Source: CBDHFQ01 sp965262565 (GTDB taxonomy: Bacteria > Bacteroidota > Bacteroidia > J057). Taken from it: a DNA stretch of 64,000 bases. Every line of letters begins with the position of its first letter. Position 1 is the stretch's first letter. Both the position numbers and the translations under genes were made by a program. The DNA lies in contig CBDHFQ010000036.1 in assembly GCA_965262565.1 (NCBI GenBank), positions 219,514-283,513 of the forward strand, read 5' to 3'. Under the pieces are notes generated by a model. That model saw only the letters and a program-made list of their open reading frames with translations, searched no databases and had not been told where the DNA came from. Positions 9,373 through 18,289 of the stretch are shown here, one piece after another.

Positions 9373-10242
9373 TTATGATAGATTTAAATATTTCATAATG
9401 TCATCATTCTCTAATATTTCATTTATGATGGTTTGCCTGTCAAAGGTATCTCTCGCTGAATGATCTCTATATAAGGAAGTGTATTTCTCCTCTATAGAAT
9501 CCCGGAGTGCCTGATGAGAACTCTCCACATAATCTAAAATTTGAGTTTTAGTTGATATATTGAACAACATGCTTTGTTCATCTATCAACCCTTTTTGCTT
9601 TAATGATTTCGTCTTTTTAGGACATCTACATGGATTTTCTTTATTGACCAATCCACATTTTTTATTCATAAAGTTGTACAACTCTTTTCTGGCCCTATGT
9701 AACTTAATTCGGAAGTTCTGTTTACTGATATCAAATATTTCTGCGCCCAGATTGTGATCTATTCCGAAAGTATCTCCAAGAATGTATATTATTCGCTGTT
9801 CCCTCGTTAAACACATCAGCATACCGGACATACACCTTATCCGCATTTCTTTTGATAATTCTTTATAGGTTAATTCCTCTTCTATGGTCAATTCAGCATT
9901 AGGTATGGAATCTAAGACTTTTCCATATGCTTCGAAGGATTCAAAATGGGGTTTACTTTTTCTTTTAGTAGCTAAAAATTCATTGACAACAATTCTATAG
10001 AGCCACGTCCTAAAAGAGCTCTTAAAACGGAATTGGGACAACTTTGTAATCACTTTGATCAACACTTCCTGAGTGAGGTCCATTGCATCCTGAGGATCGT
10101 GAACCATTTTCCATGCAACATTGTAAATAAATGGCTGATGAAGATGGATCAACTTGTCCAAGGCTTTTTTATCTCCACTCAATGTTTGCTGGACCAGAGA
10201 GATGTTAAGTTGTTCAGAATATTGATTTGATAAAGGATTCAT
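9373..10242 (-). CDS. ECF-type RNA polymerase sigma factor with Cys-containing C-terminal extension
   Basis: The protein is about 289 residues. Sigma region 2 (about residues 25-95) includes DAMDLTQEVLIKV and FRTWLYRIVVNEF. Region 4 (about 130-185) includes LTREQRIIYILGDTFG and a helix-turn-helix ending RARKELYNFM. After it comes a Cys motif, KKCGLVNKENPCRCPKK, and about 90 further residues not found in minimal ECF factors; this tail may sense a ligand or metal, or hold the factor in check in place of an anti-sigma factor (inference). A TTG at 10269 is in frame, but the predicted promoter places the transcript start near 10253, so ATG 10242 is the likely start. No anti-sigma gene is adjacent. 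Confidence 0.8.
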   Translation of the reverse strand: MNPLSNQYSEQLNISLVQQTLSGDKKALDKLIHLHQPFIYNVAWKMVHDPQDAMDLTQEVLIKVITKLSQFRFKSSFRTWLYRIVVNEFLATKRKSKPHFESFEAYGKVLDSIPNAELTIEEELTYKELSKEMRIRCMSGMLMCLTREQRIIYILGDTFGIDHNLGAEIFDISKQNFRIKLHRARKELYNFMNKKCGLVNKENPCRCPKKTKSLKQKGLIDEQSMLFNISTKTQILDYVESSHQALRDSIEEKYTSLYRDHSARDTFDRQTIINEILENDDIMKYLNLS

Positions 10243-10259
10243 GGTAACACACTTTTCTA

Positions 10260-10288
10260 TTTGATACAAAATATAAAGAGGTGTTACA
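10260..10288 (-). promoter_or_regulatory. Autoregulatory ECF-type promoter of the sigma-factor gene
   Basis: On the minus strand TGTAACAC (10288-10281), a 14-base spacer and TATCAAA (10266-10260). The expected start of transcription is near 10253, leaving a leader of roughly ten bases before ATG 10242. The match to the two target promoters suggests that the factor drives its own gene. Confidence 0.65.
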
Positions 10289-10400
10289 AAAAGAATTATG
10301 GGGCTTTATCTGAAGAAGAAGTAATTTCCTCTTGATAAATCTAAGGCTGAAATTAATCCCATCTTCCAGGATCGTCACCTAAAAGAACAGAATATTTGCC

Positions 10401-11810
10401 TTATCTAGCTGAAGTCCTATTTACTTTTTTAAACTGATTTCCCTCCAACACAAAATAAAAATAGTGGTCTTCCTGATCTGTAATATCAAAATTCTCTGTA
10501 TATGAGCCCGTTTGTACTTTATAAATCAAGGTGTCTACTATTCCTCCTTCATTTGAGGGAAAAACAAGTTGATCTTCAAAAACATCATAATAGCCTAAAG
10601 AAGCCGTGATAGGGGGAGAAAAAGGTTCCATCTCGCTTCCATTCCACACATAAATATCCTGAATCAAAAAACCATCACTTCCATTCCATTCATGAGTAAC
10701 TTCTAAAAAGGCTATACCTGGAAAGTCAGGATTAACAATTTCCTTCACAGCATGTTTGACATCACCATAATAGGTTTCATGGAGGTCTGTGCGATACAAA
10801 TTAGCCCCAAAATTATACTCAGTAATAAACGTCTCACCTTTAAAAATTTTCACTATCAATTCATTCCTACTCTTATGTTTCCCCCATAAAAATAGGTACC
10901 CAAATTTATCTCGAAATTGGATCATCGGAAGTCGATGTGCAGGTAGATACCCTTCTTTTCCATCAAAAGCTACTCTATACACAGGGACTACATATTGTAG
11001 CATGGTCAAAGATGGAGAACTTTGGGACTCCGCTAATAGAAAAACCCCCTCTTCCCTCAACACATTTACCGTATCCGTCTGAAGGACAAACAGTAGCTTC
11101 TTTTTGCACGCTGGATCTTCGTACATATACCCATCATGTAACATTACTCTCTCTCTGCTTAATCCTATTTTACTCAAAGAAACAGATTCATTTGAAAGAT
11201 GTGGAAAAAATGGCTGGTCCAAATGAACTCTATTTCTGAGCATCTTTTTTGAAGGAGTTGCACAATAAGAAAGGCCATCTGGATTAGGAGGATATGAGGA
11301 AGTGATCCAAACTATATTCACTCCTTTTTTAAACAATTTACCGCTCCCAACCGCATTAGAATAACAACTCATAAAGTTGACATAAGCAGTATCTTCCTCT
11401 ATAAATCCTTTTATGGGACAATCCAAGTTACCCTCAATTTGGGAAGGCATGCCACAATCTACTTTGGTAGGACTCATCCCACAATAACTTCCGGTGAGCA
11501 TTTTGCCTTGTTGGGCTAATTTAATACGAAAAAAATTTTTTTCTCCTACCTCATATCCATATTCACCCTCAAAAGATGCCACTCCTTCATTATTCTCTAA
11601 GGCCAGAGCCGTTTCATGGCTGTTAAATGTTAAAAAGTCCCTCTTTTTACGAACAACCTCTGCATCAAAAGCTTCCATTTTCTGTGCTAACTCTTCCTGA
11701 GAGGATACTAATACGGCATCAGGATCATATCCTGAAGTTTCCCGTTCGACCATTTTATTTTCACATGCCCAACAAACTATGCACAACAGAATAATTATCA
11801 CTTTTTCCAT
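10401..11810 (-). CDS. Hypothetical lipoprotein
   Basis: I do not recognise this 469-residue protein. The N-terminus (MEKVIIILLCIVCWAC) is a lipoprotein-type signal with Cys16 as the probable lipidated residue. The next ~35 residues are charged and helical. After that the protein is beta-rich, with Cys residues near 'GSYCGMSPTKVDCGMPS' and 'LDCPIKG' that could form disulfides. It contains an SH3-like stretch (VAFDGKEGYLPAHRLPMI) that may be a bacterial SH3 domain. It lies 152 bp downstream of the beta-helix gene on the same strand, but the gap makes cotranscription uncertain. Predicted location: periplasm or outer membrane. Confidence 0.6.
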   Translation of the reverse strand: MEKVIIILLCIVCWACENKMVERETSGYDPDAVLVSSQEELAQKMEAFDAEVVRKKRDFLTFNSHETALALENNEGVASFEGEYGYEVGEKNFFRIKLAQQGKMLTGSYCGMSPTKVDCGMPSQIEGNLDCPIKGFIEEDTAYVNFMSCYSNAVGSGKLFKKGVNIVWITSSYPPNPDGLSYCATPSKKMLRNRVHLDQPFFPHLSNESVSLSKIGLSRERVMLHDGYMYEDPACKKKLLFVLQTDTVNVLREEGVFLLAESQSSPSLTMLQYVVPVYRVAFDGKEGYLPAHRLPMIQFRDKFGYLFLWGKHKSRNELIVKIFKGETFITEYNFGANLYRTDLHETYYGDVKHAVKEIVNPDFPGIAFLEVTHEWNGSDGFLIQDIYVWNGSEMEPFSPPITASLGYYDVFEDQLVFPSNEGGIVDTLIYKVQTGSYTENFDITDQEDHYFYFVLEGNQFKKVNRTSAR

Positions 11811-11962
11811 AGCAATAATATCTAAAAATAATAAATTACAAAAAATTGAATATTAGGAAGATTCTTTACACTATCCCCCTCTGCGGTAGATCATTGGAGG
11901 TGAAAAAAATCAGATATGAATGAATATTCTCCAGTCTAATAAAAAATAGATGTTAATTCGGA

Positions 11963-13843
11963 TCAATCGCTTTGGTAAGAAGCTTTTTGATATAAACGGT
12001 AAATGTCAAAATTCCGCCAATAAGTTTCACCAGACGCTATATCAGCAGGATTATTAGGAAAACCATTAAAGTCGATTTGATCAATAGAAGGATGATCGGG
12101 TTTCTTGCTCGATTGAGCTCTGCCTGAATAATCAAAAATGATGGAATCGAAGCGTGTAAGAACTCTCTTAACTACATTTCTTTCATACGTTCCTCTTTTC
12201 CAAGGCCCTACATTTGCTAATACATTCGCTAGTACATCTTTGCTATTCATTGGGGCGAATCTTGAAGGCAAAGCGAAAGGGATAGGTGATTTTTCAAATA
12301 TCACATTTCTGGTATTGGCTCTTCCATCTACTTTTACGAGGGCGCGTTGATCTTTTGGGGTTTCTTCAAATCCCTTTTGGCTCACGAGCATATTGTCCTC
12401 CAGATAAATATGTAGCTTATGTTCTCCAAAGGGTTTTGCATAAATAAAATTTACCTCTTCTATGGTATTGGCTCCCTTTAAAAACAAATTACCTATAATA
12501 TTGACATAACTATCAAATCCACCATCTTCTTCTCCTGGCATATTCGTCTGTAAATAGATTCCCCTAATTTGCGGATTAGATATAATACTATTACAAATCA
12601 ACAAGTTCCTAACACGAGCCAGGGGCTGTCTATCTCTCAAATTGTGATATAAACATTCCAACACAATCACCATCCCTTTTTCATTGGCAGAAGAAGTGAG
12701 AATACTCCCAAAGGCATGGTTTCTATCATCTTCGATATTCGCTTTTTGACTTAATCCATCGGCAATAATACAACGATACAATAATACTCGATCTCCATAA
12801 ATGGTCAACACTTCATCTAATCCTCCAGAAAAGGTAGAATTTGCCACCACTACATAATCTAACACTCTTTTGGCGGTCCCTATAGAAAGAACATCTTTGA
12901 ACAATTGGGTTTTTATGTATTCCTCTATCTTCTTCTCCTGTATCTCCAGTTCTTCTTCGGAGAATTGGTGTTGAGTTTCTATCTTATTCGTTCCACTACC
13001 AGCATCTTTGATTAATTTAAGAATGGACTCTTTATTCGACAGATACTGGGGTATAGTTAGCCCCCTGTGCCAATGAATATTATCCAAAAAAATGTGCTTT
13101 TGTACAGTGAAGAATCTGCTTTGTCTAAAAGAAGGAGGAAGAGAAGGAATCCATCCAGCTAAAGTTATGTTACTACCTCTAAGCGTATAGGAAGGATCCA
13201 GGGAAATGGGGAAATCACTGTCAATATTCCCTCCTACCCGGAACACAACTACTTTATTATCTTCTGATTTATTCAAGATAGTTTGGGCTCCAAGATTAGC
13301 TTCTGGTACTATATCATCGACATAATCAATGTTTTCATAAGATCCATAATTGCCTTCAAAAGCTGCTGGGCCCCCTTGATAAAATTCTGGTGCTATAGGT
13401 TGACCGGCCCCATTATCCTCGACCAGATTTATTATTCGCGTATTCACTATTCCCAGAGAAGGCACTGACACGAAAACCCTGTCGTAATGGGCGACAGGAT
13501 AGGTAAGTTGAAAGAAAATTTCCCTCGTTCCCAAGCCGAATAGATAGGTAATATGTTGGCTATAAGGATGCGAAACAAGATCTTTTGATGCAGTACCTTT
13601 AATTCGAATATCAGCCAAAGACTCTACTACTTCAGAAAAGGTTAACTCAAGGATATGAGGCGTTTCATTTTCTATTTTCCCCTTCAATGTAATCGGAGGC
13701 CTATCAAATTGACTGGGGGGATTTGGAAAAGGCGTTTGATTATTCTGAACATCTGATTGGGTTGGAGGAGCTTCCCGAGGTAACAGAATGTATTCAAAAA
13801 CATTATCTATCAGGCGGTTAATCCTAGAAAGGAAGTCTGTCAT
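11963..13843 (-). CDS. Pectate-lyase-like parallel beta-helix protein without signal peptide
   Basis: The protein is 626 residues. Residues ~1-50 are a helix plus a Pro-rich linker. Residues ~50-135 look like a small beta-sandwich (ITLKGKIENETPHILELTFSE). The rest follows the PL1-type right-handed beta-helix pattern: VVVFRVGGNIDSDFPISL, then SNITLAGW, HIFLDNIHWHRG, YVVVANSTFSGGLDEVLTIY, LLYRCIIADGL and VRNLLICNSIISN. Known proteins of this fold are exported polysaccharide lyases, but here no signal peptide is visible. An in-frame TAA at 13873-13871, ten codons upstream of ATG 13843, rules out a longer secreted start. It is the last gene of a run of four minus-strand genes. The substrate, activity and even location are unknown. 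Confidence 0.65.
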   Translation of the reverse strand: MTDFLSRINRLIDNVFEYILLPREAPPTQSDVQNNQTPFPNPPSQFDRPPITLKGKIENETPHILELTFSEVVESLADIRIKGTASKDLVSHPYSQHITYLFGLGTREIFFQLTYPVAHYDRVFVSVPSLGIVNTRIINLVEDNGAGQPIAPEFYQGGPAAFEGNYGSYENIDYVDDIVPEANLGAQTILNKSEDNKVVVFRVGGNIDSDFPISLDPSYTLRGSNITLAGWIPSLPPSFRQSRFFTVQKHIFLDNIHWHRGLTIPQYLSNKESILKLIKDAGSGTNKIETQHQFSEEELEIQEKKIEEYIKTQLFKDVLSIGTAKRVLDYVVVANSTFSGGLDEVLTIYGDRVLLYRCIIADGLSQKANIEDDRNHAFGSILTSSANEKGMVIVLECLYHNLRDRQPLARVRNLLICNSIISNPQIRGIYLQTNMPGEEDGGFDSYVNIIGNLFLKGANTIEEVNFIYAKPFGEHKLHIYLEDNMLVSQKGFEETPKDQRALVKVDGRANTRNVIFEKSPIPFALPSRFAPMNSKDVLANVLANVGPWKRGTYERNVVKRVLTRFDSIIFDYSGRAQSSKKPDHPSIDQIDFNGFPNNPADIASGETYWRNFDIYRLYQKASYQSD

Positions 13844-13975
13844 CCTATGACGAATAGAGTGTACTAAAGCTTAATCCCCTAAATAATATCTTCAAATATA
13901 AACTTTTTATCTTCTCGAAACAATCAAAGTAAGGACGGTACAGGTGATTTTCGAAAAATGGAGAAAGGGGACTTG

Positions 13976-14368
13976 CTAATTTTCAGGTAAAATCCGGGTA
14001 GCCAATTTGATCGACATCATATTTTCCTGATGTTTTTTCCTACTAATAAACAAGAACCCTTTTTTCACATCTATATCCACATTATTGTAATTAATCTCCA
14101 TATCTACTGGATGCCGATGATGGTGATCTTTCATCGCCTGATTGATTTCTTTTAATAAACTTGCAAATACGGTACTTACATTTTGTCTACTTCTCACCTG
14201 AGATAATTCTGACATCATTTGCTGGACTAACCGCTGGATGTTTTCATTAGCCAAAACTTTTTGTTGATCCGCTTCGAGGCTTTTGTCGTATGCCTGCAAA
14301 TTAGCTAACAGTTCATGCAACATTTTGAACATATCCTTGGAAGTATCTGTATTTGTAGATTCAGACAT
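13976..14368 (-). CDS. Small hypothetical protein, gene 3 of beta-helix cluster
   Basis: A 130-residue soluble protein of unknown family. The first ~85 residues are strongly helical and polar (DMFKMLHELLANLQAYDKSL, then LVQQMMSELSQVRSRQ), consistent with a coiled-coil or helical bundle. A His-rich patch (KDHHHRHPVD) follows, and then a short beta-rich end (VDIDVKKGFLFISRK). There is no signal peptide or membrane segment. It starts 12 bp after the stop of the gene at 14381-14725, which argues for one transcript. Confidence 0.6.
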   Translation of the reverse strand: MSESTNTDTSKDMFKMLHELLANLQAYDKSLEADQQKVLANENIQRLVQQMMSELSQVRSRQNVSTVFASLLKEINQAMKDHHHRHPVDMEINYNNVDIDVKKGFLFISRKKHQENMMSIKLATRILPEN

Positions 14369-14380
14369 ATGATTCGGAGG

Positions 14381-14725
14381 TTATTCTATAGAAAAAGTAG
14401 TGTCCAATTTGTCATTTAACAACTCAATAGAGGCAATATCGCCATCATCTTTAAAGTCCGGATCAATTTTACCTTTAAAAGTCATTTTAATTGGTCCGTC
14501 AGGTAAGTAAATAAATCGATGAGTTATATCCTCACTATGAACAGGTACCGCATTTAGCGAAATTTCAAAATCTACAGAACTGACAATCATAGATACCGCA
14601 TCAGCGGGTAGGCTTTCTCTATACTCATTTGTAATATTAGCTACTCGACTAAAAGATTTCTGAAGGGCTAAAATCACATCTTCTAAAAAAATAGGCTGGG
14701 TATCGTTTGTGGATTCTTCTGGCAT
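14381..14725 (-). CDS. Small hypothetical protein, gene 2 of beta-helix cluster
   Basis: A 114-residue acidic soluble protein of unknown family. An N-terminal helix (FLEDVILALQKSFSRVANIT) is followed by a beta-rich half containing VSSVDFEISLNAVPV and GPIKMTFKGKIDPDF. It has no export signal. It sits 27 bp after the first gene of the cluster and 12 bp before the third. The layout of an N-terminal helix followed by strands is similar to that of the first gene, so the two may be partners; this is only inference. Confidence 0.6.
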   Translation of the reverse strand: MPEESTNDTQPIFLEDVILALQKSFSRVANITNEYRESLPADAVSMIVSSVDFEISLNAVPVHSEDITHRFIYLPDGPIKMTFKGKIDPDFKDDGDIASIELLNDKLDTTFSIE

Positions 14726-14752
14726 AAGGAGTGAATTGAAAGAGCAAATTTA

Positions 14753-15259
14753 TTAAACAGATGGGAGATCGGATGTGCGTTTTAGCTGTTCTACTGCATG
14801 AGTTAATTCTTCCAAATTAGCAGGCCGAATATTTACTTCTTCAAAATAATTTGCTAGCGTATAGGTTTTATTACTTATACCAATGCGCGTACTCGCCTGG
14901 AAAGAACTTTCAGCAGTAGTAGATTGATAGAAGCTATACCTACCTTCAGCCCTGGCAATCCCTAAATTGATTCCTCCACCTAAAGAAAGATCCTTCCCTC
15001 TAACTTCTGTTATCCTCATTGAAATGGCTACATCTATAAATCCCTGCAGATCTACTATAGGGGCATTATCTAATATAGTATCTATTTGTTCTTGTGTGAA
15101 ATCACTATCTTTAAATCCCATTTTTTTCAGTACCTTCACTTTCTCCTCTATCCAATTAGCCCATATATTCCTATAATCCTCTTCAGCTTGAACTGCAGCA
15201 TCAAGTGGTGCTTTAAATAAATGGATCAATGCATCTTTAATAGAAACCATACGACTCAA
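14753..15259 (-). CDS. Hypothetical protein with weak DUF2589-like layout, gene 1 of beta-helix cluster
   Basis: A 168-residue soluble protein. The first helix (ALIHLFKAPLDAAVQAEEDY) and the later strands beginning APIVDLQGFIDVAISMRITE recall the general layout of DUF2589 proteins, in which an amphipathic helix is followed by a beta domain. The similarity is weak and I would not name it on this basis. It continues with a Gly-rich segment (LSLGGGINLGIARAEG) and a Ser/Thr-rich strand (TTAESSFQASTRIGIS). It is the promoter-proximal gene of the four-gene cluster and diverges from the sulfurtransferase gene across a repeat-rich 271-bp gap. Confidence 0.55.
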   Translation of the reverse strand: MSRMVSIKDALIHLFKAPLDAAVQAEEDYRNIWANWIEEKVKVLKKMGFKDSDFTQEQIDTILDNAPIVDLQGFIDVAISMRITEVRGKDLSLGGGINLGIARAEGRYSFYQSTTAESSFQASTRIGISNKTYTLANYFEEVNIRPANLEELTHAVEQLKRTSDLPSV

Positions 15260-15394
15260 AATTTAACCAACATAGGAAAATCATGTTTTGACAAACTATT
15301 CAAACCTAACAAATATTTCAAATATAAACCTTCTTTCTTTTGATTCATATATATAAACAGGTACACATTTATAGTTACGGGCCATATTTTTAGA

Positions 15395-15492
15395 AATCAT
15401 TCAATTTGAGTTTAAGGCATTCGCTCATTATTCCAAAAAATAATTATGCTAAGATTTATCCAAAAGTGAAAATTATGCTAAATTGAATGATT
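15395..15492. repeat. Nested inverted and direct repeats in a divergent promoter region
   Basis: AATCATTCAATTT (15395-15407) and its exact complement AAATTGAATGATT (15480-15492) flank two copies of AATTATGCTAA (15442-15452 and 15471-15481), whose starts are 29 bp apart. The block lies between the minus-strand beta-helix cluster and the plus-strand sulfurtransferase gene, where operator sites for both would be expected. Confidence 0.5.
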
Positions 15493-15530
15493 AACTATTA
15501 TCAGCCACTGGAAAATATCCAGAAATTAAT

Positions 15531-16376
15531 ATGTTTGATAGCATCATATCTTCAGCTGACCTGGAAAAAATATTAGGCCAGGATCATTTAATCGTAATGG
15601 ATTGCAGATTTTCATTAGCAGATCCAGAAGAAGGGCATAGAGCATTTGAGCGATCCCACATTCCTGGTGCAGTCTATGCTCACCTGGATAATGACTTGAC
15701 AGGAGAGATTATTCCGGGGAAAACGGGTAGGCATCCACTTCCTACTGTAGAAGCCTTTGCCCAAACTTTATCAGCTTGGGGAATAAATAAACAGACTCAG
15801 GTAGTAGCTTATGATCAAATATATGGAGGTATTGCCTCTCGATTATGGTGGATGCTTAAATGGGTGGGACATCAATCTGTAGCAGTCCTGGATGGAGGTT
15901 GGATGCATTGGAAGGCTAATAACCACCCAACCACCAATAAAGTCTACACGCCAAATCCAAGTGTTTTCGAAGCTACCCCAAATGATAAACTGATAGTCTC
16001 TTCGGAAGAAATTAGCCAACAATTGGAGAATCCTCATTTCTTGTTGATTGATGCAAGAGCAGAAGAACGGTTTAAAGGAGAAGAGGAGCCTATAGATCCA
16101 ATCGCAGGTCATATTCCTGGAGCTGTGTCAGCACCATTTATAGATAATATGAATTACGCTGGAACATTCCATTCTAAGTCAGAATTAAGGGACAGGTTCG
16201 ATGACTTACTGACAGATGCTCCAGAGAGAGAAGCTGTATTTTATTGCGGTTCAGGAGTTACTGCCTGCCATAATATTCTTTCTCATTATTATGCTAATAG
16301 CAAAATGGCAAAATTATATCCAGGTTCCTGGAGTGAATGGATTACGGATGAAAAGAAACCTATTGCAACAGCTTAA
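15531..16376 (+). CDS. sseA: 3-mercaptopyruvate sulfurtransferase (two rhodanese domains)
   Basis: A 281-residue tandem-rhodanese protein. The inactive N-terminal domain covers about residues 1-140 and contains MDCRFSL and ARSHIPGA-like HIPGAVYAH. The catalytic C-terminal domain has IDARAEERF, HIPGAVSAPF and the active-site loop CGSGVTACH with Cys239. The CGSGVTA loop is typical of mercaptopyruvate sulfurtransferases, whereas thiosulfate sulfurtransferases carry CRKGVT. The enzyme moves sulfur from 3-mercaptopyruvate to thiols or cyanide in the cytoplasm. The gene ends 5 bp from the convergent hybrid kinase gene, with no room for a terminator between them. Confidence 0.88.
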   Translation: MFDSIISSADLEKILGQDHLIVMDCRFSLADPEEGHRAFERSHIPGAVYAHLDNDLTGEIIPGKTGRHPLPTVEAFAQTLSAWGINKQTQVVAYDQIYGGIASRLWWMLKWVGHQSVAVLDGGWMHWKANNHPTTNKVYTPNPSVFEATPNDKLIVSSEEISQQLENPHFLLIDARAEERFKGEEEPIDPIAGHIPGAVSAPFIDNMNYAGTFHSKSELRDRFDDLLTDAPEREAVFYCGSGVTACHNILSHYYANSKMAKLYPGSWSEWITDEKKPIATA

Positions 16377-16381
16377 TATAT

Positions 16382-18133
16382 CTATAGTAAAAACAGTGGT
16401 TTGGTAGAAGACGGATTTAGATAGGTATGTATGACCTTTTGGATATCCTCTTTATTAAAGGGCTTTCTTACGCAATCATTCATTCCCTCTCTTTTATATA
16501 CTTCAATATCTTCCTCGAATGCATTAGCCGTTAGTGCTATGATAGGAATATCACTTTTCAATGATGTACGAATATGTACTGTCGCAGTCAAACCATCCAT
16601 GACGGGCATGTTAATATCCATAAAAATAATATCATAGGTTTTTTCTTCCAACTTCTTTAACACTTCAGCCCCATTACCCACAATATCACAATTATACCCC
16701 ATTTTTTTTAGGTGCTTCTTGATAATAAACTGATTCACAGGATGATCTTCAGCCACAAGAATTTTAAGTTCGGGATTAAAAGGAGTTTTATTCCCTATTG
16801 AGTCTTTCTTGATAATAGGTATTGGATCTTTGAGTTCCTCCACCGCCAATGTAAAAGGTATGATCACCCAAAACTCAGATCCTGGCCCCCCTGAAGAATG
16901 CTGATCATACAATGGACTGACAAATCCTAAGTCTCCTCCCAAAAGGTTAATAAGATTTTTCATTATGGTTGTTCCTAAACCTGTCCCTTCAATGATTTCT
17001 CTTTTTTCCTGTTTTCCGCGCATCCATTCTTGAAATAATTTTTCCTTGAGATCTTCTCCTATTCCTATTCCTGTATCTTTAATCGAAAACTTCAGTTTGA
17101 TCTCTTTATCCTGAAATTCTATGACCTCTATCTCTAAGTTCACCTCGCCAACCTCAGTAAACTTAAGCGCATTTGTAATGAGATTCCCCAGAATTTGTTG
17201 AGTGCTTAGTTTATCTCCAACAATAATATCCGGAAGATTCTCAGTAATATTTAGGTGAAAGTGTAAGCCTTTTTGTTTTGCATAAGGGGAATATAGGTTG
17301 TAGAGCTCTTGAATAGTATCTTTTATTTGAAAAGGTGCCAAATGAACTTCCCATTTTCCAGACTCTATTTTACATAGATCGAGAACATTATCAGTAATAG
17401 ACCTGAGCATCTTTGAAGATGAATTTAAGATAGATAGATATTCTTTTTGTCGCTTATCTAAAGAAGTATCCTTCAAAAAGTCAATAATTCCCTGGATTCC
17501 ATGAAGAGGGGTTCTAATTTCATGACTGACATGTGCAAGAAACTTACTTTTAAGTGCATTGGCTCTATCAGCTTCTTCTTTGGCAGCTTTTTCCCTTTCT
17601 AAGGACTCTGCCAATTCACTTATCTTTTCATCTAACTGGACTATTTTTCTCCTCAACTCAATTCTATTCATCACTTGCTTTCCCAACACTTTCAAAGCAA
17701 ATAATTGCTCTTCAGTAATTCGTGTAGGTTGTCTGTCAATTACACACAAGGTTCCCAAATTATATCCATTGGAATTAGTCAGTGGTGTTCCAGCATAAAA
17801 CCTAACAATATTTTCTAATACCAGAGGATTATCATGGAATCTATCATCCGCTGCGGCGTCCGGTACCACAAACTCATCTTCTCCCAGAATAGCGTGGGCA
17901 CAAAAAGCTATATCTCTGGGGGTTTCAGTACTCTCTATATGACCTGTCTTAGCCTTAAACCACTGTCTTTTCTCATCGACCAATGAAATTAATGAAGAAT
18001 CCGTTCCACAAACCATTGAGGCCAATTTGACGATGTCATCAAAATCCTCTTCAGCTTCAGAATCCAGAATATCATAAGCTAGCAACGCTGACAATCTTTC
18101 TTTCTCGTCCTTTGGGATACCTGGTGTAATCAT
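16382..18133 (-). CDS. GAF-containing hybrid histidine kinase with receiver domain
   Basis: This is a soluble 583-residue hybrid sensor kinase. Its domains are a GAF domain (~25-160, with DSSLISLVDEKRQWFKA and YAGTPL), a coiled coil (~165-195), HisKA with phospho-acceptor His204 in FLAHVSHEIRTPL, HATPase_c (~310-430; N box LGNLITNALKFTE, G boxes DTGIGIG and GTGLGTTI) and a C-terminal receiver (~455-575) with the phospho-acceptor Asp506 in FMDINMPVMDG. No membrane segment is present, so it should sense an internal signal through GAF. No separate response regulator or output gene is adjacent. Confidence 0.88.
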   Translation of the reverse strand: MITPGIPKDEKERLSALLAYDILDSEAEEDFDDIVKLASMVCGTDSSLISLVDEKRQWFKAKTGHIESTETPRDIAFCAHAILGEDEFVVPDAAADDRFHDNPLVLENIVRFYAGTPLTNSNGYNLGTLCVIDRQPTRITEEQLFALKVLGKQVMNRIELRRKIVQLDEKISELAESLEREKAAKEEADRANALKSKFLAHVSHEIRTPLHGIQGIIDFLKDTSLDKRQKEYLSILNSSSKMLRSITDNVLDLCKIESGKWEVHLAPFQIKDTIQELYNLYSPYAKQKGLHFHLNITENLPDIIVGDKLSTQQILGNLITNALKFTEVGEVNLEIEVIEFQDKEIKLKFSIKDTGIGIGEDLKEKLFQEWMRGKQEKREIIEGTGLGTTIMKNLINLLGGDLGFVSPLYDQHSSGGPGSEFWVIIPFTLAVEELKDPIPIIKKDSIGNKTPFNPELKILVAEDHPVNQFIIKKHLKKMGYNCDIVGNGAEVLKKLEEKTYDIIFMDINMPVMDGLTATVHIRTSLKSDIPIIALTANAFEEDIEVYKREGMNDCVRKPFNKEDIQKVIHTYLNPSSTKPLFLL

Positions 18134-18289
18134 ATTTAAACATACTCATTAGCCTGTTCGTAGCCAGATGTGGATGAATATCTATATTACATATGTAACA
18201 CAATTCGCATATTATTCAGTTAATTTTATATACTTAAAAACATTATTCTATAAATCGTCCTATATTTTACGAACACTCAAATTAATCAT

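Noticed and set aside
18191..18230. TGTAACAC at 18194-18201 as a fourth promoter of the ECF regulon
   Set aside because: No CATCTAA or TATCAAA box lies 14 bases downstream, and the following bases (CACCT in the true sites) do not match.
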